The notes beneath the pieces were generated by a model that had not been told where the DNA came from, did no database searches, and saw only the letters and a list, made by a program, of their open reading frames with translations. The translations under genes and the position numbers were made by a program. Below are positions 47,651 to 58,860 of a stretch of 64,000 nt of DNA, in pieces. Within the stretch, counting starts at the first letter, position 1, and every line of letters begins with the position of its first letter. Origin of the DNA: Psettodes erumei (lineage: Eukaryota > Chordata > Actinopteri > Pleuronectiformes > Psettodidae); the NCBI GenBank assembly GCA_016785225.1, contig JAFBJZ010000602.1, forward strand, positions 248,001 to 312,000, read 5' to 3'.

Positions 47651-47887
47651 TCAGAGCACTTCAAGACGGATAGAAAATAAAGTCCTCCAGGGGCTCTCCG
47701 GATGAAAAAAAAAAAAAGAAAAAAGAAGAAGAAGGAAGAGAGACAAGGAAATAAAAGCTGAGGGGACGGCGAGGGCAAAGGAGAGAAAGGGGGGAAGAGA
47801 GAGATAGAGAGACAAACAGACGGAGGACATTCAAATCAATACTTGTGTTTGTCAGGTTGTATTTTTCTGCAGCCTCGTGTTTAGTCA

Positions 47888-47922
47888 CCCCCCCCCACAC
47901 ACACACACACACACACACACAC
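47888..47922. repeat. C9(AC)n compound repeat
   Basis: Poly-C joined to about 27 bp of AC. Confidence 0.95.
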
Positions 47923-49222
47923 TACTCTCTCTCTGTATCTCTCTGGCTAAACACACACACGCTCTTGCTCCGGCCGTGAACCCAGCAGCCGCCGCCATTT
48001 CAGGCTGCTCTCTCTCGCTCGCAGCTCTTTCTCCTTTCGGCTGCCCTGGCCATTTTGCCGTCTCGCCGACAAAGCCTCCTGTCGAGGCATTCAGCGAAAC
48101 TGGAAGGGTGGAGGGAGGAAAAAAAAAAGACAGACCCGGCGCTTGTCGTTTTTCGTGCGTCCCCCCCCCCCCCCCGAGCCCGTACAACCCGATGCTAATT
48201 AAAATACAAGTGCCCAAGGCCCGGCCACTTACCGGCACAAAAGGGAACGTGGGGACTGTACTCAGCCGCTCGGCGCCGACCTCGCCCGAACGCGAGGTGC
48301 CTCCGCCGCGAATGTGCTCGCAATTTACATCCCGTGCAACCGGAGAGAACATACCCCCCCTCACCCCACCCCCACCAAGGTCACTTGTCCGTTAAAAAGA
48401 CGAACTCATAAACAACAAACTCATTTATGTGTCACTAATAAATCATCAGCTCCGGTGCGACCTGCTAACACTTTATTATGAATTATTGTAAGGGGGTGGT
48501 GAGTTAGGAGGGCTGCCCCTTTTTTAGTTTAGCGGCGCGCCGCTTCATTTCGTGCACGAGCACGGGCGCTCGCAGACGCCCGACACCTGATTACGGATGC
48601 GACTTTACTTTCGAACTTTGAAAACGGGCTTCATCCGATGCCGCACACTTTCTCTGAGAGACGAATGAACCGAGATGTGTTTTTTTTTTTTTTTAACGTC
48701 ACAAAGTCACGAAACTCAACGCATCCGTTTGCGGCGCCACATGTGAAGTAGTTTTTTACGAGTACCAGTGCATAGTAGTATGTTCCGATACCTGGTTTTG
48801 GTATCGCCTACTTTAAGACAGACAGCACAGCCCCAAGTGTCATGTTAATCTATTTGCCTTCATGTAGCTCCAGCAGCACAGACGCACAAACTCACAACCG
48901 TTCCCACAAGCCGCGCACTCAGCCCCCGCGTGTTAACCTCTCGAGTCCTCTCTGTTGTCAGGAAACTCACGTTTTGTGTCTTAGCCGCCACCTCGGGGCC
49001 ATGAAATGAAAATCTCACGGATCGTCACACCGCCGAACGAAACGACGACAACAACAACAACAAAAAGAGAGCGTATGTCATAATCCCGCTCGGGCGATAT
49101 GAAGCTGATGCATTGCAGAGCCAGTTTTCCAGGCACCGCCGTTCTCGGGAGAGGTGGCAATCACAGTGGGGGGGGGGGGACGCTGCGTTGTGGGGTAATT
49201 TCCATTGTCTGCTATTTTTCAG

Positions 49223-49369
49223 GTGTCACGCGGCCGACCCCTAAAGTGTTCTTCAGGGCCGAGAGCGCCGTGTCGGTGCCGCTGCCCCTCGGGAACCGGA
49301 AGGGCCCGATGAGGGGTTACACCGAGTCCCGCAGAGTTTACATCAGCCTGCTCCCCATTTCCACTGCAG
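49223..49369 (+). CDS. Orphan internal coding exon, phase 1-1, 49 codons, family not recognised
   Basis: A 147-nt open segment between a good acceptor (CTGCTATTTTTCAG) and a donor (ACTGCAG then GTACCG). In the phase-1 frame it encodes VTRPTPKVFFRAESAVSVPL and then PLGNRKGPMRGYTESRRV, ending YISLLPISTAG. About 80% of third codon positions are G or C, in contrast to the surrounding DNA, and length is a multiple of three. Phase 1-1 symmetric exons are typical of extracellular modules, but the segment has no cysteine and I do not recognise the family. On the minus strand the acceptor would be poor and a stop falls at the far end. It would belong to a plus-strand gene with other exons far away. 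A chance open frame remains possible. Confidence 0.5.
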
Positions 49370-50585
49370 GTACCGCACGCTGACGGACGCGGCGTTAAGC
49401 GGCGGTTAAAATGCTCAGCGCGCGGGCGCTCGACCGCCGCCCCCGACTGGAAGCCGGGCCGATTTTCGTTTGATATTTCAAAACAAATTGGATTCATCCG
49501 CAGTCACCTCGGCTGCTGCCACAACAGAACAACGTCGCGTAGGAGGGAGTCGATAAGTCTGTTCTCGCGTTTGTTTAAACTCCGGCTTTGTTTTGGTCGC
49601 GACGCCGCTTCCCTGCCAACGGAAAACGGGCACAGGGAATCCTACAGTCAACAACTTGAAACTGTCTTCCAACGTCTTCCAATCCTAATTTTTTTTTTTT
49701 TTTCTAATCAGCCTCCACCTGTAGTTTTCAGCTGTATCATTGTTAAGCCCCCATCTCATGCTCTGCGACTGTGCTGAACGGAGTAACTTCTCTCTCCGGC
49801 AAAAATAATCAAACCTTTCCATCGGCTGAATGATCGCCACAGCCGCTCCCGCCCCCACCAACCACCCCACCCTTCACCGTAATGATCACAGCGCATTATT
49901 ACCGCAACAGTGAAGCTGTTGGCGCCGGGATAAACACGGACGCGCTCCTCGTTTCACAGCAAAATCTCTCCGGAGGCTCCAAACTCCCGACGAAAGTTAT
50001 ATTTCTTTTCGAGCCGAACTCGGCCTCGCGCTCAAACGCTCGTGAAATCGCGTGTGCGCCCGTACGGCAGCACAGCGCTCTGGATGAAAGCGTCGCGCCA
50101 AACGGCATATTATGCATAGATTGTGTATGCATGCAACATAGAGGACACATAAGTAAGTGCAGTGATGCGTGAACCAACAAGGACGCTGAAGCACAAACAC
50201 ACACACACACACGCTTGTGCAGCAGATCCTGAATGAATAAAGCAGCGATGCAGAGGACTAACTCAAGGACTATCTCTCTCTCCTTTGTCTCGCTTTCCGT
50301 CTGCGTTCCCCCCTCTTTCTCTTCACACGAAATAAACCAGGTGTGCATCTGGCGCTCTCTCCTCCCTCTACCTGTCACCTCAGGGATGAGTGAGAGAGAG
50401 AGAGAGAGAGAGAATGAGCGGGGGAGGGAGGGAAGGGGATGAGAGAGGAGGAAATTCCCAGAAGAGGAGACAGGAGTACAGACATTCCTGGGGTGTGAAT
50501 TGTAACAACCCCTCCCTTTCATCCCTCCCTCGTAGAACCAGGTCCAAAATGCCGAGGGGCAGATATGACCCTGAAACTTACACTA

Positions 50586-50630
50586 ACACACACACACGCA
50601 CTCACGCACACACACACACACACACACACA
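50586..50630. repeat. (AC)n microsatellite, interrupted
   Basis: AC run of about 45 bp with GC interruptions. Confidence 0.94.
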
Positions 50631-51098
50631 AAGAGCAGAAAGTCTTCTGAAACAGCTGGATAAAGACATCATCTGTCACAGTTGTCAGCTAACGCCCCTC
50701 GCTTCTCCACAACACCGCCAAAATACACGTGCGCGCCAGCGTGTGCACACCCCCCCCAACACAACGCACACTGATGCATGTGTGTGTGTGCGCGCGACGG
50801 TTGAAAGCCACCCTCCCACCTCCAGTAAATCACATGGGCAAACAAACATTCGTCCTTCGCTCTCATCTCTCCATAATGGTAGGATAGAGACGTCATCTGT
50901 CACACTCAACTGTCAACTATCCAAACACAGCCGCCCACCTGTCCACACACACACACAACTGCATCGCCTCACGCACACACATCAAAACATTTCTGTCTGT
51001 AAACACTCCAATTACCTGAGAGCAGCATGGGGTCTGGGGAAATTGCTGCTTCATTATCATAGCAGTTATTATGTTAACCTACGTGTCAGAGTCAGGGC

Positions 51099-51110
<12 letters not shown>

Positions 51111-51139
<29 letters not shown>
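51111..51139. repeat. (CA)n microsatellite
   Basis: About 29 bp of CA, preceded by CGCGCG. Confidence 0.95.
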
Positions 51140-51144
<5 letters not shown>

Positions 51145-52284
51145 AACGAAGGGGTCACTGCTATAGGGCTGACAACACTTCCATAGGTGGACAGAGGAGG
51201 CCCTCACGACAAAACTAGGCATTTAGCATGAGAGGAAAAAAAACACGCGGGCTCATGATAATTGTCTTTTGGGCTGTGCAAACAAACAAGTGCATGTGTG
51301 TGTGTGTGTGTGTGCAGACAAGCCACTGCCATCTTCAAAAAAAAAGAAAAAAAAAACCATCTCCCACTAACGGGGGTCGCAGCTGCCCGTGCGACAGCAG
51401 CCCCACTCCGCAAAGCGCCGTCCAATATTCCGTAACTATGTTAAAGACGGGCTCCGGAGCGGCTCAGCTATTACCGCTAAGTGGCTAAGTGCTCCCTAAT
51501 ACACTTCATCCTGCGCGCCGGCTGTTTACGAAGGGGGGGGAATCAAAGGAAGGAAGGGGGAGCGGCTTCAAAACGACAGCTCGGGAATTGGTTCCTGTCA
51601 CCGCCGCTCGCTGGCAAAAAAACGCCGGAGCTCGTCCTCCTCGGCTTTACGGTTCGCGACCCCCTCTCGCCTCTTTCGCTCCGTTTTCGGGCCACCTGCG
51701 CGAGCTCGGCGCCGGTTCAGCGGAGGACGGTTTCCCGGAGACCGTGGCTCGTAAAGCGGGCCGTTTTTGGGGAAAAAAAAAAACTCCCTGGACCGCTGGC
51801 GGAAAAACCAGCTCCCTCGCTCTCGGAATCGGGCGTGGAGAGGGACACGGCTCGGCGGAGATCTGCTCTCGAGCGGCGGCCCTCTCCGACGGCGTTTGGC
51901 CCCCGTCATCCAGTCCGACGGATTTTAGCGCGCCAGACGCACATTCAATAACATCCTGATCACCGTCCAACCCTAATATGGGCTCCATAAAACGCTCCGC
52001 TGCCAGTCCGGGCTCATAATGCTCTACATCGCCACTGGGAGGACTGAGTAACGCAGGGATCACATATTTTCATAGTCCCCTGACCTTGACGATTGAAAGT
52101 TATTTGTTTTAGGATAATTCTCAAGGGTATTAACGGGCCCGGCGCTTTCACGAGGCCGGTGGTATAAACCCGAGCAGTGTTTAGGTTCGAACGGGCCCCG
52201 AGCATTCCTGAATGACAGGGAAAGGCAAATAGCGTGGTCAAAGCTGCTGGCAAGCCAGGCATGAGAACAGAATATTGAATCTGC

Positions 52285-52294
52285 CCAAATATGG
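52285..52294. promoter_or_regulatory. Perfect CArG box (SRF-type site)
   Basis: CCAAATATGG fits CC(A/T)6GG exactly, in a 350-bp repeat-free block. A TGGCAAGCCA NFI-like word lies nearby (about 52247-52256). Function is inferred. Confidence 0.45.
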
Positions 52295-52409
52295 AAACGG
52301 CCATAAAACAATCACATCAACAGCAGGACTCTTTCAGGACAAGCGCCTTTTTTTTTTTTCCTCTTTTTTTTTTTGTGGGCGTCCAAGTGAGGGGATTGAA
52401 ATGGCACAG

Positions 52410-52410
<1 letters not shown>

Positions 52411-52474
<64 letters not shown>
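52411..52474. repeat. (CA)32 microsatellite, longest perfect one in the window
   Basis: 64 bp of uninterrupted CA. Confidence 0.98.
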
Positions 52475-52477
<3 letters not shown>

Positions 52478-53225
52478 GGACAGTATCTCCATTTAAACAG
52501 GGGAGTAGAGGGAGAAAGCACATAATGGCAAAACAAAAAGCACCAGAGAGACAATTAGCTCCTGCATATAAAGTCGCAATGGAGTGTGCGCGTGCGTGCC
52601 TGCTGATGTTTACGTAAGTGTGTGTGTGTGTGTGTGTTTGTATGTCAGGCTGTGCATGCACTGCAGCGGGCCGTATGTATGCATGCCAGTCTACTTGTTT
52701 GCTCACCAATCAAACACACGCCGCTTGTGTGCGCGCGCGCGCCGCAGCCATCACTCAACTCCTGCCCAAAACACACTTAAACACACACACACGCACGCAC
52801 AAATACACACAGCCACGCCGGTTGGCATCTGGGTTGGCATTTGCATTGGCAGCGTGGCGCCCGTTTCTGGTATCCACACAAAGAGGCAGAGAGCTGTAAT
52901 CCAGACCCAGCCCTTGGTGAGTTTGCGGGTTCTTGTGTGCGCCTGTTTGTGTGTCATCAAGAGACACAGTCGCCGTCCTTGGTGGGTTGCGTAACAGCAC
53001 GCCTCGGCCTCGCTCCCCTCTCTCTCTGGCACGGCGTGCCGCAGCGACGGCCAGACAACTCGCTCGCCCAGGCCCCAGAGAGGCGCGCCTGGACGCGACC
53101 GAGCCCGCGCGCTCGCGCGCTCGCGTGCGGTTCTGCTCTCGCTGCGCCCGGGTGTGAAGCAACGTGGCAGAACTGTGTGAGTCTGAAATCCTCCCAGGTG
53201 TGTATAATGCGCTCCAGCCCAGGCT

Positions 53226-53239
53226 GTGTGATATCACAC
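53226..53239. repeat. Perfect 14-bp palindrome
   Basis: GTGTGATATCACAC reads the same on both strands. Confidence 0.9.
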
Positions 53240-53623
53240 GCAGATACACACAACAACCGCTGTTACACAGGTGCTGCGGCGCTGATATGCTTTTGTGTTC
53301 TCGCGCGACGACAGATTTATACAACTTACATATATCTTTCGCACCTTAAACCGCCCACCGTGAGCCGCTTGTGTGAAAGACTCAGGTGTGGATTAGCAGG
53401 CTGGGGGCTCAGGGAGCGAGCTGAGGTGAAGGGGGTTAATTAACAACGGATACACACCAGCATCAGCACGCATGAACACACTACACGGCAGAAGACCCGT
53501 GCGTCGGGTCATCCCCAGCAGAGAATAGGTGCAGGTCTAAGAGGGGGGGGGCACGTGTGAGTGTGAAGGCGTGTGATTGGATGGCACAGATGCAGAAAGT
53601 AAATTGGGAGCCAGACAGACGCT

Positions 53624-53647
53624 CGTGTGTGTGGGGGGGGGGGGGGG
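53624..53647. repeat. (GT)nG15 compound repeat
   Basis: Short GT run followed by about 15 G. This is the complement-strand form of the C-run/(AC)n compounds. Confidence 0.93.
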
Positions 53648-54059
53648 TGGAGACAGATGAGCGGGCAGACAGAAAGCAAAGGTCAATAAACAGCGAGTAA
53701 GAACGGCAGAATGCAAACAAGACGGAGACAAATACGGCAAACCAGAGCGAGGGGGGGGGGTGGGGGGTGTTTAGGATCTCCTGAGGCGCTGATACCTAAA
53801 CTAGGTAATGAGCGAAGGGATCAAGTCACGTGAAAAAAAAAACAACCCTTCAGCCTCCGCTGAGGCCGCCGGTTTGCTGATCTCAGTCCTTCCACCAACA
53901 TCTTTATCTCAAGCTGCTGCATGATTGATTGGAGATTTGAATTATTGATCACGCGCTTGTGTCGACAGGGACAACATCGTCAAGTCGGTGCTTTTTTTTT
54001 TTTTTCTTTCACGCGGCACTTTTGTGAATGACGCAGGCGGACTGAATGGGGGGCTTCGC

Positions 54060-54193
54060 TCAGTTGGACAGGATGCCGCTCTGCCAGAGAAAGAACTCCT
54101 TTGAGCTGAATTTATTTCTCGGGATGAAAATGAGACGAGCAGAGGAAGGTTTCTCCCCGAACAACTCCTTCGTCATGTCCGTGTCCTCTGAAA
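54060..54193 (-). CDS. Orphan terminal coding exon (43 codons plus stop), family not recognised
   Basis: Minus strand: strong acceptor (TTCTTCCTCCTCCTGGCGCAG) at 54194, then two bases completing a codon begun in the previous exon, then 43 sense codons and TGA at 54062-54060. The peptide begins SEDTDMTKELFGEKPSSARL and continues IFIPRNKFSSKEFFLWQSGI to LSN. Codon use looks strongly coding (third positions mostly C or G, with no rare-codon clusters), and mixed charged, aromatic and hydrophobic residues differ from the low-complexity frames around it. It looks like the C-terminus of a soluble protein whose upstream exons lie to the right, across a phase-1 intron. I searched the 9.8 kb to the right for a partner exon and found none I trust. 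I do not recognise the family. Confidence 0.55.
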
Positions 54194-54373
54194 CTGCGCC
54201 AGGAGGAGGAAGAATTCGATGAATAAACGCTAAATATATCAAATAAACACAACAGTAATGGCCACCGTGTGATGCTCATGCTACACAATATAGTTATGTT
54301 CCTATATCTCTTCTGCTGATTTAGACTCTCTGAACATCAAACAGATGCCTTACAATAACACATATTATCATGC

Positions 54374-54381
54374 ATTTGCAT
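54374..54381. promoter_or_regulatory. Octamer (POU) site in an AT-rich block
   Basis: ATTTGCAT is an exact octamer, flanked by TTACATATTAATGAC. Function is inferred. Confidence 0.35.
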
Positions 54382-57116
54382 TTACATATTAATGACAAAC
54401 AGATCCAGTGGATAACAGTGTACAAGAAGTTCAATTGCAGTTCAGCGCACGTCACTGTTGAGCTACACAATTACACAACGGCTAAATCTCTCCACTGAAG
54501 GACGTGGTTAAATAAAGTCCAAATGTCAATATCTGAACAGTAAGTTTCAATCCCGTGTTTAACGTGAGTTGGGTGAGTGGGGCTGCTCTGCTATTGGCCA
54601 TTAAAGACAACATTTGAACCCTGCTCTCGACTTTTTTTTTTTTTTAATATTGAATCATTAATGGAGAACTATTGATTCCTTTCCGTCCAGTGACGCCAGA
54701 CTAACAGTCTGTGTCTGTAAAGGTCAGTGAAAATAATAAATTGATAAGCGCTCATTACGGGCAGAGACAGAGAGGAAGGCCAGACGGCTGGCCCGGAGTG
54801 ACGGACAGGCTCGCCGCATGGGCAGGAAGACGCCGCGCGCACGCGGCCGGGCGGGGAAACGTGGGTGGCGGGCACACTATATTGGGGTCATGGCAACAAA
54901 ATGGAGGTGATTCAGGCGTAGCGGCTCATACGGGGAGAGAGCAGCGAATAGAGGGAGGGGAGGCACAGACAGGCAGATAGCTGGCGAGGGAGTCAGCGGG
55001 GAAATTACCGAGGGGTGCGGAGCGAGCGATGCCGGCCGGCGCGGAGAGAGCGGCAAAATGTCAACTCAACACGCAAGCTATAAAGCACACAGATAGAGGG
55101 GAGGGAGGGAGGGAGAGGTGGGGAATGTGAAAGCGTGTCTGCATGTGTGTCAGCGGGCGCACATGCAAATGTTGGCGAGGGCACAGCGGGTCGCTGTGAT
55201 CGTGTTGTGCGTCCCGTGCGCAGGTGAGGGAGGGATGGCGGGGCAGAAGAGCAGTCATGCAGGAGGGTGGGTGGGAGGGAGGAGGGAGAGATGCGACAGT
55301 GGACGATCGATGTGGGGGGAAAAAATGGATTAATACCTTCATATCATTCTAATGGATGTGAGTAAACAAACACACACACAGATAAACCTACAAACTGTAT
55401 GTATGCTGCTGAAGCGTGTGCCATGACATTCTGGGGGAAGAGGTCCGACTCCAACAATGAGGGCGCCGCACGTGTCGTCATTAAACATTCACGCGGTGGA
55501 TTTGTCGCGTTAAGTATTAAACAGAGCCGCGCGTACGGAGATGTACACGCAGGCGCGTCGCAGGGGTAAAGCCATCCGTCGAAATCATAGGGGAAGTGCC
55601 GCGTAACGTCAGTCAAGGCATCTCGCGCACACGCTCGCGGCGGGCGAACACGTGAGGCCGCAACGGCGGGGGCCCCGGGCGCCGCAAATGACAACGTCAA
55701 GAGCGCCCAATTACCGCAGCGACTGATCTGACGACCGTTTCGCCTGCCTCCGTCGCACATCCGCACGCGCGCAAACGCGCCACGAGACGCAGAACGCAAA
55801 AAACCACAAAGACGTGCAGAGGCGCGCTCATGTGCGGCAGACGCCTCCTCCTCCTTCTCCCCGCCCACGACAGCAGCACCCCGGCACGCCGTACAGAGAG
55901 GCAGGAGGCCGAGTTTAGAAAGCAGAAGGGGGCTGTTGCTCCGATGGAGAGCTCACGCCGGGAGACGCCCGCGGCCCCCGACGCCAGACGCCGGGATGAA
56001 AGCGGAGCAGGAACTCCCCAGCACTCATCAGCGCACATTAGCCAAAATTCCACTTGTCTTCCCTTCTTCTCTATCCCATATCATAGCGTGCTGCTGAGAG
56101 GGTTTCTGTTGTAAACAGGGCCGGGGGGGCGGGCGGGGGGCATTACATTTTGGCTGGCAGCCCCCATCCTAAATTTGATTGGTGGGACATGATATCTTTG
56201 TTTGGGGTTTTTTTTTTCCCCTCAACGTTTCCTCCATCTTCGGCTAAAACAAACAAGCGCCGCGTTACTTTGGCGTGACATTTCCTATTTGTCCATCAAA
56301 GCGGCGCTGGCAGCCGCTGACCCCGGCGTCTTTTCCGCCCGTGAAATCTGAGTTGCCACGGGGGACACCCCCATCCCCGCCCGTCCATCCCCGCCCGGGC
56401 CCACCTCACACTTTTTCTTGTTGGAGCCACAAAGTAAACCACCGCGTCTGAAAACATTACGCCGCTGCATCAACAGGTGATACAGACACTTATACTGTAT
56501 ATAGCCACACGGTGTGATAAGTCGAACTGGTTTGGGCGGCGACAACGTCAGCGGTGGATGGAGTTTCACTCGCGGTACACGGCAGCAATGAAGACGAATG
56601 TTGAAAACGTTCATCTGCAAAACGTCCTCGGAGCTGACGGCTTTCCTTGGGGACCTTCCCTCAGGGGCCCGACCCCTGCGAGCGCATCCTCGCCTGCGCA
56701 CGGGAAAGAGCAAATACTGCATCACAACTTTCGCACAACACAACCGTGAGCAAATATCAACATCGGACGCGGTATCCTGTGGCATTTCATGGTCGAAAAT
56801 AAAGGCCTTTCCGGGTTATTGTGACTGGGATTCGATGCCTACGTGAGCCGACTCCCAACGCTGCGCGCGGCTCGGCCTCGCCGGAATGCTAATAAGATGT
56901 TGTCGGTGCGTGCCAGCTCAACAAGCATCGTTATGGAACTGGGTTCGGGGAGGAAAGCGCCAACATATGGGGAGCGGGAAAGATGCCAGGGAGCGGAGGA
57001 CAAAGTGGTCGTCGTAAACGGCCAGGGGTGTCGTGTGAGGCACAGCCACGACGGGCGCGCGCACAGACAAATATGTCGGCTGCCCTGGTTTCAGTTGCCT
57101 CTGTTTCTCTTTTTCA

Positions 57117-57170
<54 letters not shown>
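57117..57170. repeat. Compound (CT)n(AC)n microsatellite
   Basis: CT run 57117-57128 passes into about 42 bp of AC. Confidence 0.96.
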
Positions 57171-57172
<2 letters not shown>

Positions 57173-57630
57173 CTCTCTTTCTCTGGCCGGGCAGTCGAAG
57201 CGGGGTCAGGGTTCAACTTGGTAATGGAGTCTCTCCCACCTGTCGGTGTCAGGTAATACACAGAGGGGGGGAAGCGCGCGCGCGTGTGTGTGTGTTTGTG
57301 TGCGTGTCTGCGAGCGTGTGGGTGCGCGCGCCCGCGCCGGGTCGAGCGAAATGGGGCCGAGCCGAAATGACCCAAATTGTGGCGGCAACCTTGAAGAGCT
57401 CAGGTGGTACGCGATGAAAAATAAAAAGCAGGGGTTAGAGCGAGAGAGGGAGAGGGAGGGAGAGAGAGGGAGTGATAAAGGGGAGAAGGGGTGGGGGGGC
57501 ACACAAGGGGCGCTGCGGTAATACGTGTCCTTAAACTGATTTCAGTTGTTTTCGGAGCGAGGTGTGGTCCTCTCATCTCTGCGTGGCTCTGCTGCTGATT
57601 GGATGCTCTTAGAGGTCTGCGTGAGCGAGC

Positions 57631-57632
<2 letters not shown>

Positions 57633-57669
<37 letters not shown>

Positions 57670-57677
57670 GTGTGTGC
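57633..57677. repeat. (GT)n microsatellite
   Basis: About 37 bp of GT, a TTG interruption, then more GT. Confidence 0.95.
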
Positions 57678-58825
57678 GTGCTCGCGCGAGAGAAACACAC
57701 GGAGAACAAGTGTGTGTGCACATACATCGTGTGCATTACTCTTGCTTCCTCACCTCGATGCAATCACAGTTTCTGGGCTCTCTGTGTGTACTCTGCTCGA
57801 CTCCTGCGCGCGTGCGTGCGTGCTGCGATTGGCTGGCTGTTCCTTAGTGCCTCTGATTAGTAATCAGCCAGTATTGTGCCTGAATGCAGATTGTTAAACG
57901 GGGCCGGATGGCGAGGTGGCCGTACCACTATGGACCTCATCAGCGCCCCAATCCAGCCCTTATTTGGCCTCACGAGCTTATTCAAATGGATTCTAATCGC
58001 GGGTCACATGGTCGCAAAGGCGGCGCCGGCGGAAAAAAAATCACCCGCGGGCTTCTCCGTCCCCCGGGTCAAGCCATCGACGCCATGCAGAAGAGTCGGC
58101 GGAAATTAAAGTTAGAAAATGCCGAGCGCAAAACCTTTCCCACATCTCCGGATCGGCGTAAACGAGTGCGTCCCTCCAAGATGAGACGCTCCACAAACGG
58201 CGTATTCTATCCGCTCTCACGCGACGCGCTGCAACATCCGGTCCAACACGCAGCCCCCTGGAAACGAAACCGAAGAGTTTTACGTCTTCCCGCCACGGCG
58301 GGAACAGTCGATTCGGGGAGCTGATGAAGTTTTTCAAACATTTGTCATGTGTATTTGTTTTGAATACGTTTCGCTCCATTATTTCGGCATTTCTCACCGC
58401 TGAAAAACATATGGCCGCATTGATGAATAGGACCTATTGTTGGAGGTATTATTTGTCACTGTGACTGGCTCCGCCGTGATGGATGGGCGCGCGTGTGCGC
58501 GAGCGTGATTTATGGCGCCCGGGGACAGCATGTGGCTGCGCGCGGCGGTACGTGCGAGAAAGCAGAAAGTCTATTAAGATGACCTTGAGAGGAACTCCGG
58601 GCCGCCGCCTGTACATAAACTAACAATGAAAACCGAAAGTGACAGGCTTTACAGAGTGTTTAGGTGTGCGTCTGCGAGCGTGCGGCGTCTGGCGAGGTGT
58701 AATATTCGCTTATATTGCATTCTGAGCGCGGTGACGCCTCATATTCTCGCTGTGAAATGGAGACCTGCAATATTCATGCTGTATTTTGGACGTCTGGAAC
58801 GGACGCAGCTTAAATTCACTTTTAG

Positions 58826-58860
58826 CGCGCGTGTGTGTGTGTGTGTGTGTGTGTGCGCGC
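58826..58860. repeat. (GC)n(GT)n(GC)n alternating tract
   Basis: CGCGC, GT run, then GCGCGC. Alternating purine-pyrimidine throughout. Confidence 0.93.

Larger units (their letters stand above)
46200..49222. other. Intergenic or intronic region, no gene found
   Basis: Microsatellites at 46936-46971, 47089-47118, 47256-47278 and 47888-47922. The plus strand is strongly pyrimidine-rich at about 47290-47650. The segment 48755-48830 has words like GAGTACCAGTGCATAG and TTGGTATCG that may be a very old repeat remnant. No coding frame with splice sites was found before 49223. Confidence 0.5.
49370..54059. other. Region between the two orphan exons, no gene found
   Basis: Many microsatellites (50196-50213, 50388-50413, 50586-50630, 51111-51139, 51295-51314, 52411-52474, 52618-52637). 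A CpG-dense block lies at 51600-51950. The block 51960-52310 is repeat-free, contains a perfect CArg-type box CCAAATATGG (52285-52294) and looks like a regulatory element. GC alternations at 52729-52742 and 53104-53127 could form Z-DNA. No AATAAA for the minus-strand terminal exon was seen in the 600 bp to the left of 54060. Confidence 0.5.

Noticed and set aside
47159..47778. Several long Ser/Pro/Leu-rich or Arg/Glu-rich frames
   Set aside because: They arise from the 360-bp pyrimidine-rich tract read in all frames.
48755..48830. Words GAGTACCAGTGCATAG and TTGGTATCG suggesting another transposon remnant
   Set aside because: Too short and diverged to assign; mentioned only in the region description.
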